Assembly (NCBI GenBank): GCA_002410125.1
Contig: DHQH01000084.1
Location: forward strand, 7,282-24,477
Origin: Alphaproteobacteria bacterium UBA5343
Lineage (GTDB): Bacteria; Pseudomonadota; Alphaproteobacteria; RF32; UBA5343
Direction of reading: 5' to 3'
DNA length: 17,196 nucleotides
The notes below the pieces were generated by a model, which saw only the letters and a program-made list of their open reading frames with translations, searched no databases and was not told where the DNA came from. Positions 1 through 8,754 of this stretch are shown piece after piece (the stretch's first letter is position 1; every line of letters begins with the position of its first letter). The translations under genes were made by a program, and so were the position numbers.

Positions 1-751
1 TATTGCTTAACTTATATAAGTTTACCATTTCATCAACGAACACAAATAAACCTGCAAATCCTGCTATTTGAACAAATTTTGATAAAAGTTTGATTTGGTC
101 ATAAAAATTTTCATCATTCACAACACTTCTAATACCTAAGGAGCTTTTGGCATCTAATTTAGATTTCAATTCGCCTCTTAACCATCTTATTGCATCATTT
201 TTAAGAGCATTATCTCCATCATTATATCCTTTATAATAGGCCTTTACAACCAACGCAAAATCATAACCATTAACCATATCAATAATCGGTTGTAGTTCCT
301 GGTCAATCACATCATCAACACTTAGTCCGTTAGCTTTAGATTTATCAATACATAATACTATAAACTTCTCTAAAATAGATGTTATAGCTCCACCATCAGA
401 ATACATCTTAGTGGACATATTTTTTATAAGCTCATTATACAATGATACAGCCTGACCTCCAGAACCATAAAATCTTCTATTAGGGTTTAAGTCAGCACTT
501 ACAGTAACAAACTTCTTCTCTAAAGCCATATTCTTAATAAGATTTATAAAAAATGTCTTACCAGCTCCATACTCACCAACAACTACTCTAAAAGAACTTC
601 CACCATCAGATATAGCGTCAATGTCACTCAACATAGCTTTTATTTCATCTACTCTACCTACCTGTATTAATCTTTGTCCTGTCTTTGGAACAACCCCTGC
701 TTTTAAAGATTGTAGTAAAGAATTTCTCTCTCTTGTTTTTATTCTACTCAT
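1..751 (-). CDS. BrxD-like DUF2791 P-loop ATPase, C-terminus cut off by the window edge
   Basis: Read by hand from the minus strand: 250 residues are open from ATG at 751 to position 1 with no stop, so the gene continues off the left edge. Residues 59-66 (GEYGAGKT) form a Walker A loop, and a hydrophobic strand ending in Asp-Glu (about residues 235-241, LFVFVDE) is a Walker B. The opening (a short basic N-terminus, then VGRVDEI before the P-loop) and the spacing fit the DUF2791/BrxD ATPases, found in some BREX loci and beside TerB-N/TerB-C proteins. The start overlaps the 3' end of the upstream TerB gene by 8 nt, with AGAGGTG just ahead; a second ATG three bases earlier (754) is possible but too close to the SD. 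The overlap implies translational coupling. Seen: P-loop, DE box, overlap. Inferred: family and role in nucleic-acid or phage defence. Confidence 0.8.
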   Translation of the reverse strand, partial: MSRIKTRERNSLLQSLKAGVVPKTGQRLIQVGRVDEIKAMLSDIDAISDGGSSFRVVVGEYGAGKTFFINLIKNMALEKKFVTVSADLNPNRRFYGSGGQAVSLYNELIKNMSTKMYSDGGAITSILEKFIVLCIDKSKANGLSVDDVIDQELQPIIDMVNGYDFALVVKAYYKGYNDGDNALKNDAIRWLRGELKSKLDAKSSLGIRSVVNDENFYDQIKLLSKFVQIAGFAGLFVFVDEMVNLYKLSN

Positions 752-2987
752 CATTCACCTCTAATAATTCTAGATTAACATATACATTATTTGCCTCTAA
801 CTCTATCAAATACTCATCATATTTCTCAAAAGAAGCATCATTTAATTCTTCTAAAAAACCATCAAGCATTAAACTTAATTTAGTTGCCATATCCTGTAAT
901 TCATCTTTTACCCATTCTTCTTTAGTAATTAAGAAATCATAAAACTTCTGTTTATTGCCTCTAAACTCAAATATTGATGATTTATCTTCTTCAATAACCG
1001 CTTCTTCTACAAAGACATCTTTAAGTATATCTGCAACTACTTTTGTCTCTTTCTCTAATTTATCTATTTTATTGTAATCTAACTTACGAGAAGCTTTAAC
1101 CTTACTTTTTGAGTTTTTATTATTACTATGCAATAAAGAATGGAAATCTTGAGAATTAACCCCAAACAAATCTGCTAATTTTTCTAATTTCTTTATAATA
1201 TCAACTCTTAAACCTATAGAATTACGAAGTAAATTTGATAAAATATTTAGAAACTTCTCACCTTTTTCCTCATCTTTTATATATTTAACCAGAGAAGAAT
1301 AAGAAATTTTGTTTTTAAAATTAACTAAAAAATTAGCGTATAAACTATTAGCATTTTTACTAAAGTTATCATTCAGTAAATTCAAAACACTCTCATCTGT
1401 TTTATTACAACTATGCATAAAATAAGACAAGGTAATCACAATTTTCTTTTCGAATTCAAAAGAAGCGTTGCTCTTATCCAAATAACATAACGATATAAAA
1501 TCATCAGAGTTAAGTCTTTCAATTTTTTTAGTACTAACTATATGCAAACCATTAGTTTCTAGAAAATCTTTTAATTTTATATAACTTTTTGGAGGTAAAT
1601 TACCTTTAATAGATAACTTTTCTAAAAATTCTGAGAATTTAAACAATATATAACCATCGCTCGATATTTTCTTATTTAAATCATCTAAAACATCTTGAAA
1701 CTTTTTATCTCTTATTACTTTAGGTAAATATAGATTTTTTTCTTCGTCTGTTTTATTCTTATCAACAGAAGCTCTACTATAATCTTCTAATTCCGAATTA
1801 ATCTTATTAATCAATTTTTGTAATTGTTTGACAGGTGTTTTAAGTCTAGAAATATCTGAAACACCATCAATCTTAATATTATTTTTAATATCGTAATAAT
1901 AAAGACACCTACTAGCTGTATTATAATATATACTAACTTGAGAGTTTTTAGTATTTAAGAATAGTCCATCTTTAAAATGGTCATCATAATATCTCATCCA
2001 TAACTCATTAAATTCTTCACTGCATCTAGTTGATGGAGTTAATAACTTAAATAAATAATCATTTCTAACCCAAGCTAAAGATAACCCTGATGACAGGGCT
2101 TCTTTTTGGTATGCCCTTCTACCTAGTTCACATTTTAAACCTAAAGGCATTTCATAACCATGATGACTTAAATATTTCTTAAAATCAAAATTTGATAATT
2201 TGAATAAGTCTTGATTTGAATATGTTATAAACTCTATAAAATTTGATGCATAACCGTTAAATGAGTTGTTATCACCATATATAGATAACAACCTCTCAAT
2301 TTCTTCTTTTATATCTACTATTTCATCTTTTAACTTAGGATTTTTTGCAATATCGACGAAATAACGATATTCCAAACCATAGAAGAATATAAAGACATAA
2401 CCTATATCAGCTTTGGGATTACTTCTTCCTTCTGACAACCAAGTTAAATAACATTTTTTAGCCTCTGGTGAGCATTCTGAATAACTTGGCCAATAATCTA
2501 ATAACCTCTTAGATATATCAATTTCACTGTTTGTTATGTTACTATTCTTTGAAATTACAAATGGTAATCTATTATTTTTTTTAGAAGTATATAACATACC
2601 TCCTTTAATATTAATTCCACTCTTTATAAACTCTTCACCTTTAGAAATCCAAGATATATCATTAGATGCATTCTCATAAGAATCATCATCTATAATCATA
2701 AAGTCGTAAGAAGCATCGTCCCCTATATTATAGCTAGAAAACTCATCCTCTTGGTAACCGCTACTTACACCTGTAATCCATTCATCATCATTATTATGTA
2801 ATTTCTTACACCATCCATTATTCGAATTAGAATGAATATTATTGTTTTTATAATGAACTGTTTGTTTATCTTCTTCATTAGAAGAAAAAGCCCCCGCAAT
2901 AAATGCAATAAAACCAAAAACAACTATAACAACCCAATATTCTACAATAATTGGCAAAAGACACAAAAACGCTATAAATTTCCACAT
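744..2987 (-). CDS. Membrane-anchored TerB-N / TerB-C domain protein
   Basis: A 747-residue protein. Residues 4-34 are strongly hydrophobic (one or two membrane segments), followed by a low-complexity acidic, Asn/Ser-rich linker to about residue 110. Residues about 115-330 match the TerB-N domain: the block at 166-180 (WPSYSECSPEAKKCY), then WLSEGRS and IGYVFIFFYGLEYR, is typical of that family. Residues about 510-620 look like a TerB helical bundle (KLADLFGVNSQDFHSLL) with few of the acidic metal residues expected of tellurite-resistance TerB. Residues about 637-747 match TerB-C (D-K-L-E-K-E...V-A-D-I-L, then F-L-E-E-L-N-D-A-S-F-E). Such proteins occur with a P-loop ATPase and a superfamily II helicase in predicted stress or phage-defence loci, and here the ATPase start overlaps this stop. 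Start at 2987 has only a weak SD. The membrane anchor suggests it holds the complex at the inner membrane. Function unproven. Confidence 0.82.
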   Translation of the reverse strand: MWKFIAFLCLLPIIVEYWVVIVVFGFIAFIAGAFSSNEEDKQTVHYKNNNIHSNSNNGWCKKLHNNDDEWITGVSSGYQEDEFSSYNIGDDASYDFMIIDDDSYENASNDISWISKGEEFIKSGINIKGGMLYTSKKNNRLPFVISKNSNITNSEIDISKRLLDYWPSYSECSPEAKKCYLTWLSEGRSNPKADIGYVFIFFYGLEYRYFVDIAKNPKLKDEIVDIKEEIERLLSIYGDNNSFNGYASNFIEFITYSNQDLFKLSNFDFKKYLSHHGYEMPLGLKCELGRRAYQKEALSSGLSLAWVRNDYLFKLLTPSTRCSEEFNELWMRYYDDHFKDGLFLNTKNSQVSIYYNTASRCLYYYDIKNNIKIDGVSDISRLKTPVKQLQKLINKINSELEDYSRASVDKNKTDEEKNLYLPKVIRDKKFQDVLDDLNKKISSDGYILFKFSEFLEKLSIKGNLPPKSYIKLKDFLETNGLHIVSTKKIERLNSDDFISLCYLDKSNASFEFEKKIVITLSYFMHSCNKTDESVLNLLNDNFSKNANSLYANFLVNFKNKISYSSLVKYIKDEEKGEKFLNILSNLLRNSIGLRVDIIKKLEKLADLFGVNSQDFHSLLHSNNKNSKSKVKASRKLDYNKIDKLEKETKVVADILKDVFVEEAVIEEDKSSIFEFRGNKQKFYDFLITKEEWVKDELQDMATKLSLMLDGFLEELNDASFEKYDEYLIELEANNVYVNLELLEVNDE

Positions 2988-3110
2988 ATCAAAGCACCAT
3001 TACAAAAGATTAGTTAATACTGAACAATATAACAATCAAAAGTAGTCAAATCAATCATTAAAAATAATTTCGGTTGATAAAACCCCTCCCTAAATCAAAA
3101 CCTCCTACCT

Positions 3111-3295
3111 GCGAACCCAAGACCTAGTAGTTCGCACCCAAAATTTAAACTTCCATACACTATATTTTGGGTTCGCACCCCGTTTCAGCCCCTGCGAACC
3201 CAAAACCCAAAGGTTCGCACCTCCAAACTCAACCTCACAAAGGAATACAGCAAATTTCACCCCTGCGAACTGCGAACCCAAAAAAGTTCGCAGTT
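3111..3295. repeat. GCGAAC/GTTCGC inverted-repeat cluster (8 copies)
   Basis: The hexamer GCGAAC occurs four times on the plus strand (3111, 3194, 3264, 3272) and four times inverted as GTTCGC (3130, 3171, 3213, 3286). They form hairpins: TTTTGGGTTCGCA (3165-3177) pairs perfectly with TGCGAACCCAAAA (3193-3205) across 15 nt, and AACTGCGAAC (3268-3277) pairs perfectly with GTTCGCAGTT (3286-3295) across 8 nt. The copy at 3193-3200 can instead pair with GGTTCGCA at 3212-3219. Most forward copies share an extended core CTGCGAACCCAA. Spacing is irregular, so this is not a CRISPR. It could be an operator cluster for the TerB operon, a palindromic (REP/BIME-like) intergenic element, or a structured RNA. 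Confidence 0.75.
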
Positions 3296-3423
3296 ACTAA
3301 AAAAATACTGCGGTTGCCCCCCCGCATAGCAAAAAACTCCTAGGAAGGACCCATTTATAAACACCCGCTCGGGAACAATTAAAACATATCATCACTACAC
3401 CCTATCAGTAACAATATTTATAT

Positions 3424-3455
3424 AAAAAAAGAGGAGCAAAACCACTCCTCCTCTT
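3424..3455 (-). terminator. Rho-independent terminator of the hsd-ATPase-PLD operon
   Basis: On the minus strand AAGAGGAG pairs with CTCCTCTT (plus-strand positions 3448-3455 and 3429-3436) and the stem runs into a tract of T residues ending near 3424. It lies about 75 bases after the stop of the last gene of the restriction operon and is the first good terminator after hsdR, so it marks the operon's 3' end. Confidence 0.8.
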
Positions 3456-3530
3456 GTCCCAACATATAACTTTCAGAAATCACAAAGCTAACTTACGGTA
3501 TTCTTTAACCTTATCCCATAGAGCTATTAT

Positions 3531-4433
3531 TTAGACTTCTACTATTTCATGTTCTTTAAATATAAGATGTTTTTGAACATAATTTAATGTATAGTCACTT
3601 AGTCTATCTTTATAGTGTTTATAACTCAATAAAGATACATCATCATCTTCACAACCTCCACCTGTACCATCTTCTTTTTTATTTGAGTTATCACTTAAAC
3701 CATTACCTATTGATACAGAAGCAATATTAGATAATAAGAATCTATTATGAATTTTCGCATCCTCTATTATATACAACTCAACATCTCTATTAATTTTAGA
3801 TCTTATATCATTTAACTTACCTTTAAAAGATATTTGATTTTCAGGAGTAAAAGTTTTATCTGAAACACAAAAATTTAAACTCATTAACCTAGAACCTAAT
3901 ACTCCTTCATACATCTTTATCAATGGATCTATAAAATTATAACACTCATCCTTTGTTATATCAAAATACGGATCCACTAAATAAATTCTTTTACTAAATT
4001 TAATAATATTCTTGATTTCTTTAAATAAGCAACCTGTCTCTCTACTAACCTTCATTGAGTTATTTATATCAACACGCTCATGACTATTATTAAAGTCACT
4101 GAGTTTTATATATTTATTACTTTCCTTGTTTTTATTAACAACACCCTTTAATTCATCAAAATCTAAAATATTATTTTCAACATTTTTTAACCATTTATCA
4201 TTGCCATCATACTCGTCACATATATCTATAAAAAAGACTTCATTCTTTTCTAAAAATCTCTTTAGCCTTTTCTTTGTCAACCCATCTCTCATATCACTTG
4301 GTAAGAGTTGCTTCCAATTTTTAGGATATTTAAAAAATCTTCGTGCAGAAGAGTAATCAAATTTATCAAACACATGAAAGAACTCTAGATCATTACTAAT
4401 AACACCAGGATCAACAGCATAACCATATATCAT
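3531..4433 (-). CDS. Degenerate phospholipase D-like partner protein of the AAA ATPase
   Basis: About 300 residues. I start it at ATG 4433, not at 4478, because this gives a 4-base ATGA overlap with the stop of the ATPase gene and an AAGGA SD nine bases upstream; the longer form adds a basic 15-residue extension and a 49-nt overlap. The middle contains a strand-helix (LFKEIKNIIKFSKRIYLVDPYFD, about residues 136-158) like the PLD fold. Near residues 228-246 comes I-H-N-R-F-L-L-S-N then S-I-G-N-G-L, in the place of an HxKx4D motif with Arg and Asn in place of Lys and Asp. The catalytic pair is thus altered and only one HKD-like motif is visible. It is the last gene of a five-gene operon and probably the effector or regulator of the ATPase. 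Function not known; the PLD assignment is a fold-level inference. Confidence 0.6.
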   Translation of the reverse strand: MIYGYAVDPGVISNDLEFFHVFDKFDYSSARRFFKYPKNWKQLLPSDMRDGLTKKRLKRFLEKNEVFFIDICDEYDGNDKWLKNVENNILDFDELKGVVNKNKESNKYIKLSDFNNSHERVDINNSMKVSRETGCLFKEIKNIIKFSKRIYLVDPYFDITKDECYNFIDPLIKMYEGVLGSRLMSLNFCVSDKTFTPENQISFKGKLNDIRSKINRDVELYIIEDAKIHNRFLLSNIASVSIGNGLSDNSNKKEDGTGGGCEDDDVSLLSYKHYKDRLSDYTLNYVQKHLIFKEHEIVEV

Positions 4434-5968
4434 ACCATTAAATCCTTGTCTCTTTCTTCGAAAAAACCACCTGGCCATGGTTCTATAAAGTCACCCTCTT
4501 CATCGACCCTAAGAGTTTGAACTCGGGTATAAGGAAATTCCTTATCTGGAGGTGATATATATTGAACAGATAAATCATCTTTGGTAAATTCTGGGAAATC
4601 TTTTTCAAGATTACCTGAATGTGTCTCTCTAATTCTTCTTAAAAGTCTTAATATTAAATGCTCACTATGGGTTTCTATTAAGAAAGGAACACCATAATCC
4701 ATTGCTTGAACTATAAAAACATCTGCTAATTCACTTTTAATTCTAGGATGAACATGGAGCTCTGGTTGCTGTATAGCAACCATTTTTGTAAAATCATAAT
4801 CTGATACATAATACATAGAAGCAATAATAACTGGAATAATTTGAGAGATTCCAACACCTACATTTTCAGGTAATACCTTAACATTATTATTTTTATCTAA
4901 AAGATACACTTCTGTACAATCGTAATCAACTTCTCTTTTAACAATATCATACCCCAACTCTAAACAATTCATACTTGTATTTACGGTTTCTATTGGTAAA
5001 TCTTTACGATATAGAGCATCCCAAGCAGCTTTTCCATCATACCACCTAGAAAGTTGTCTTGTTTTTTGAGGTAAGAAATTTTTAGCTGGAATCTCTCTAA
5101 TAGGACCAACAATTCTATAATTTTCAGAACATTTTCTTATCAACTGTAATGGCAGATGAATTAAATTTGAATATATTTTATTTAACTCTATCGCTACTAC
5201 ATCTAAATCAGCATCCATCACTTCATTACCATTATGATCAAGTTCTGGAACAGGCTCACCATCCTCTAAATGACTATAAACAGTTCTTTGATTAGATATT
5301 TCTTCAAAAACTCTAATCAAATCATCTTTTTTATATCTAGGGAGAGCACCTAATTTAGATTTATTTTCAATAAAACTATTAATCTTTTTTGCTTCTAAAA
5401 CATAATCTAAACTTTCATAATCCTGCACATTATCATTAATATCATCATCTATATTTTCTTGAGCCATAAAATTCCATTTAGAGAAATCACCTGCCGATGA
5501 TAAATTAAATTTTAACATATCATCATAATTATATATAATCTTAGAGACATAAGGGGTTTCAATCGCTAAACTATCATTGAATGAAATTTCAACTTCAAAA
5601 TATAAACTTTTATAATCAAATTTATACTCACTTGTGTATTCATGTAAAAAATAATCTTCAACATCTATAGCTGTCAAATCAATATCTAAACCAATTCTGA
5701 TTAACTTACTTACATCTTTTCTATTAACAATATTCTTAAATCCACCGAGATTCAGTGCTTGACCACCATGAGCTGTAATATCAGCATCTAAATTACCGCT
5801 TACGACTTCACACAAATAACTCATTGCTTCCATAATAGTACTTTTACCAGTACTATTAGGACCAAATAACAAAGTGACAGGAGCTAGTTTTATCCTTTGT
5901 TTATGACTAAAGCTTTTAAAGTTTTCTAAATATAGATTTTTGATAACTTGTTTATATCCAGCAGGCAT
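4430..5968 (-). CDS. AAA/ABC-type ATPase with C-terminal DUF3696 domain
   Basis: A 512-residue, probably cytoplasmic, SMC/RecF-like ATPase. Residues 14-44 (L-E-N-F-K-S-F, then GPNSTGKST at 36-44) carry the Walker A. Residues 370-379 (VGVGISQIIP) correspond to the ABC signature region, 396-408 (MVAIQQPELHVHP) to Walker B with Glu403, and 431-437 (ETHSEHL) to the H-loop. The last 50 residues (DLSVQYI... LRVDEEGDFIEPWPGGFF) match DUF3696. Such ATPases are recurrent companions in restriction-modification and other defence loci. The start at 5968 has a TAGGAG SD and lies 16 bases after the hsdS stop; the 3' end overlaps the PLD-like gene by four bases (ATGA), implying coupled, stoichiometric synthesis. 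No TOPRIM or nuclease domain is visible in this protein, so any effector activity may lie in the partner. Confidence 0.88.
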   Translation of the reverse strand: MPAGYKQVIKNLYLENFKSFSHKQRIKLAPVTLLFGPNSTGKSTIMEAMSYLCEVVSGNLDADITAHGGQALNLGGFKNIVNRKDVSKLIRIGLDIDLTAIDVEDYFLHEYTSEYKFDYKSLYFEVEISFNDSLAIETPYVSKIIYNYDDMLKFNLSSAGDFSKWNFMAQENIDDDINDNVQDYESLDYVLEAKKINSFIENKSKLGALPRYKKDDLIRVFEEISNQRTVYSHLEDGEPVPELDHNGNEVMDADLDVVAIELNKIYSNLIHLPLQLIRKCSENYRIVGPIREIPAKNFLPQKTRQLSRWYDGKAAWDALYRKDLPIETVNTSMNCLELGYDIVKREVDYDCTEVYLLDKNNNVKVLPENVGVGISQIIPVIIASMYYVSDYDFTKMVAIQQPELHVHPRIKSELADVFIVQAMDYGVPFLIETHSEHLILRLLRRIRETHSGNLEKDFPEFTKDDLSVQYISPPDKEFPYTRVQTLRVDEEGDFIEPWPGGFFEERDKDLMV

Positions 5969-5984
5969 ATTTTACTCCTAAAAC

Positions 5985-7196
5985 TTAGTTATTAGTTCTC
6001 ATTTTGGCGGTTAGGTTGCCGTTGAAGGCTTCTTGAAGGAGAGATTGGAAAAGTTCTTCAAAATTTGCAAGTTCAGTTTTTTGAGCTTTTATATATTCTT
6101 CTATTTCCATCGCTTTCTTAGCAAACTCTTCTTGAAGAAGTAAAGGGGGAGTTATTAAATTAATACCTCTTAAGTCTTTCAAATACATTCCCTTTTGAGC
6201 TACACCTTTTCCTAAACTATTAAACAATATGTTAAACGCATCTGTTTGAAACATATAATTTAAAAATATATTATTTACCTTATCTTGCTTTGTTTTTATT
6301 ACTGATACACTTCTTTGAAGAACAAACCTTGGCATTTGACTTGTTACGATTAAAGATCTTCCAATTGTTCCAACTATTGTTAAAAGAATGTCGCCATCTT
6401 GCACATCTGTTCTTTTGTTTTCTTTACGAAAACCTTCTTCTGTTAAATATCTTACATTATTAAGGACTAATTCATTGTTTTTGATATTCTGAGAACTTAA
6501 CATTAAATGCTCTGTATTATAACCAACAGGTTTTGGTGGATTATGCGAGCCATCTGTAATCTTAACACAAAGATTATCTAGATAATCTTTCTCCCATTCT
6601 TTAGGGTTGGTGATGGGGTCGCCGAACATATCGTGGAAGATAGAGGTTATTAGCTCTTTACTTAGTTCAATAGTTTCTTTTCTAAGTCTTATAGCTTCAG
6701 AAACTTCTTTTAATGCATCAACTATAACCTTTTGTTCACCTTTATCCACTGGATAAATAATATCTATATTTAATAAAGCACTTTTATTAAGCTTTAACCT
6801 TGTTGAACCTGAAACTATCCCATTATAGTTATATTTATCTAAGTAATGTTTTAAATATAAATGAGACTCTATTTCACCCTTTGTTTTTAATATATGAGCA
6901 TGATTATTAACCCATGATTTACCATTAATTATATATGATTTGTCTTTATCTTCATCCAAGAAAGGGCAGCCGTCTTCACCAATTAAAAGATATTCACCAT
7001 CAAAAAGATAATCATCGATAACACCAGTCTGTCCCGTTGCACCATAATAAGGGAATAATTCTTCATCATTTTTACCAAGTATTCTGTTATTTCTTTCAAC
7101 TTTGCTTATAGGCTTTCTTTTATTGTCCAAACAGTCACAAACTTCACCTAGTTTCTTCCATTCCCAACCTTTTGGTAAGTTGTTTTTATCTATCAT
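5985..7196 (-). CDS. hsdS: Type I restriction-modification specificity subunit HsdS
   Basis: A 403-residue protein with the two-halved HsdS layout. Target-recognition domain 1 spans about residues 8-150 (opening LPKGWEWKKLGEVC), a central conserved helical region about 150-205 (Q-K-V-I-V-D-A-L ... FHDMFGDPITNPKEW), TRD 2 about 205-365, and a C-terminal helix about 365-403 (LFQSLLQEAFNGNL). It reads the two half-sites of a bipartite DNA target and bridges the HsdM and HsdR subunits. Its ATG lies two bases after the hsdM stop, and the GGAGGT SD is inside the last codons of hsdM. There is a single intact hsdS with no inverted second copy nearby, so phase variation by inversion is not suggested. 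The target sequence cannot be predicted from here. Confidence 0.95.
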   Translation of the reverse strand: MIDKNNLPKGWEWKKLGEVCDCLDNKRKPISKVERNNRILGKNDEELFPYYGATGQTGVIDDYLFDGEYLLIGEDGCPFLDEDKDKSYIINGKSWVNNHAHILKTKGEIESHLYLKHYLDKYNYNGIVSGSTRLKLNKSALLNIDIIYPVDKGEQKVIVDALKEVSEAIRLRKETIELSKELITSIFHDMFGDPITNPKEWEKDYLDNLCVKITDGSHNPPKPVGYNTEHLMLSSQNIKNNELVLNNVRYLTEEGFRKENKRTDVQDGDILLTIVGTIGRSLIVTSQMPRFVLQRSVSVIKTKQDKVNNIFLNYMFQTDAFNILFNSLGKGVAQKGMYLKDLRGINLITPPLLLQEEFAKKAMEIEEYIKAQKTELANFEELFQSLLQEAFNGNLTAKMRTNN

Positions 7197-7198
7197 TA

Positions 7199-8746
7199 TT
7201 ACTTACCTCCGAGTTGTTTATATAGTCCATCTGCGATATTACTTAATTTTTTTTCTCGCTCCATAATAGCCTCAACCATTTCTAATGAAGTTTTATCAAA
7301 AACTTTTGGAGTATATTCAATTTCTTTATATTTACTAGGAAGGAGAGAATAATTTTCTTTTACTAACTCGGACTTTGTAACTAGGAAGCTTTTCTTTTCA
7401 ATTTCTTTTTTTGTTTTATAAGATTTTACAATCTCTTCAATATCATTTTCTTCTATTGGGCTTCTTTTATCATCTAAACTAAGACCATCATTTGCCATTT
7501 CATAAAACCAAGTTTTTTCTGTTTTACCACCTTTGGCAAAGATTAAAACTGCTGTTGAAACACCGGCATAAGGCTTAAACACACCTGAAGGCATTGTGAT
7601 AACTGCTTCTAGCTGATTATCTTCTATTAATAGTTTTCTAGCTTCTACATAAGCATTATTTTCTGTTGAAAGCACACCTGCAGGAACAATAATACCAGCT
7701 CTTCCACCAGTTCTAAGCAATCTTAGAAAGAAAGGAATTGATAAAACTTCTGTCTTTTTAGTTTTCACTTTTTTTAATAAATCTGGTGATACATCTTCAA
7801 CATCTAAACTACCCTTAAATGGAGGGTTTGCAAGTATAACATTAAAAGCATTTTCGGCTTGTTCTGGATGTCTTTCAAAGAAATTGCTAGAAAAAGCATC
7901 TTGATACTCAATATTTGGGTTATCAATACCATGAAGAAGTAAGTTCATAGAGGCAACTCTAAGCATTGAAGCATCAAAATCAAATCCATAAATAGATTTT
8001 TCGTGTAGGACTTTTCTTTCTGCTTGGCTTAGCTTGTCTCCTGTATGAATTTTAACACCATTTCTTGTAACCATTCCATCTTTTGAAGTATTTTCTTTTA
8101 TGATGTGTTTATATGCTTCAAGCAAAAATCCTGATGTTCCGCACATAGGATCTGTTATTTTTTCGCCTTTTTTAGGATCAACAAGCCTAACAATCATTTC
8201 AATGATATGCCTTGGAGTTCTAAACTGTCCGTTAATTCCAGAAGTTGTTAATTTACTTAATAGATATTCATATAAATTACCTTTAATATCGTCATCATCG
8301 AGTGGTAATTTATTTATAATATTAACTGCTTCTTCTAATACTGATGGTTTATTGATTAAAAACACAGCATCTTTTAAGAATTTACCTGAACTTGTATTAG
8401 AGAAATTACATTGTCTTAAGAATAAGAATACATCACCACGAACTTTTTCTAACATTTTTTCTGGAGCTAAGCGACCAAATTCTGACCATCTTATAGATTG
8501 ACCTTTAACTAGATTTTCTGAACTATTATCATCTATATGCGGGTTTCTCTTAAAATCTGGGAAAAGAGTAGTAAATTCACCTGTTCTTTTAGAGGCTTTT
8601 TTATTCTTATCTTCTCGCTCATCTAACATTCTAAGAAAGATTAAATAGGTTATTTGCTCAATCACAGAAAGCGGATTAGTAATTCCACCCGTCCAAAACT
8701 TTTCCCATAATGTATCTATTGTTTGTTTAAATTCTGCTCTTGTCAT
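7199..8746 (-). CDS. hsdM: Type I restriction-modification DNA methyltransferase subunit HsdM
   Basis: A 515-residue N6-adenine methyltransferase of normal length. The N-terminal helical HsdM domain covers about residues 1-140. QFRTP at 174-178, SAM-binding motif I DPMCGTSG at 199-206, and catalytic motif IV NPPF at 307-310 are all intact. It transfers a methyl group from S-adenosylmethionine to adenines in the site chosen by HsdS, protecting host DNA. The start at 8746 lies eight bases after the hsdR stop, with an AGGTGAG SD overlapping that stop. It is co-transcribed with hsdR upstream and hsdS downstream. All key motifs are intact, so it is probably active. Confidence 0.97.
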   Translation of the reverse strand: MTRAEFKQTIDTLWEKFWTGGITNPLSVIEQITYLIFLRMLDEREDKNKKASKRTGEFTTLFPDFKRNPHIDDNSSENLVKGQSIRWSEFGRLAPEKMLEKVRGDVFLFLRQCNFSNTSSGKFLKDAVFLINKPSVLEEAVNIINKLPLDDDDIKGNLYEYLLSKLTTSGINGQFRTPRHIIEMIVRLVDPKKGEKITDPMCGTSGFLLEAYKHIIKENTSKDGMVTRNGVKIHTGDKLSQAERKVLHEKSIYGFDFDASMLRVASMNLLLHGIDNPNIEYQDAFSSNFFERHPEQAENAFNVILANPPFKGSLDVEDVSPDLLKKVKTKKTEVLSIPFFLRLLRTGGRAGIIVPAGVLSTENNAYVEARKLLIEDNQLEAVITMPSGVFKPYAGVSTAVLIFAKGGKTEKTWFYEMANDGLSLDDKRSPIEENDIEEIVKSYKTKKEIEKKSFLVTKSELVKENYSLLPSKYKEIEYTPKVFDKTSLEMVEAIMEREKKLSNIADGLYKQLGGK

Positions 8747-8754
8747 TATCTCAC

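Larger units (their letters stand above)
2988..3530. other. 543-base gene-free region between the two defence operons
   Basis: No convincing gene is present. From right to left it holds the terminator of the restriction operon (3424-3455), a small TGCGG/CCGCA hairpin (3309-3326), an 8-bp palindrome TCCTAGGA (3338-3345), the GCGAAC inverted-repeat cluster (3111-3295), and then about 120 AT-rich bases in front of the TerB gene where its promoter must lie. I could not pick a convincing -35/-10 pair there. The C-rich, GC-richer repeat part stands out from the AT-rich surroundings. Confidence 0.6.

Noticed and set aside
3111..3295. Possible CRISPR array
   Set aside because: Copies alternate in orientation, are only 6-13 bases long and are irregularly spaced; no cas genes are present.
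3531..4478. Longer form of the PLD-like protein starting at 4478
   Set aside because: The ATG at 4433 forms an ATGA overlap with the ATPase stop and has an AAGGA site at proper spacing; the longer start has no good SD and a 49-base overlap.
5985..7196. Phase-variable hsdS
   Set aside because: No second hsdS fragment, recombinase or long inverted repeat is present in the window.
8100..8501. Plus-strand open frame within hsdM
   Set aside because: It is opposite a gene with intact catalytic motifs and has no recognisable product or ribosome site; the same holds for the other plus-strand frames inside genes.
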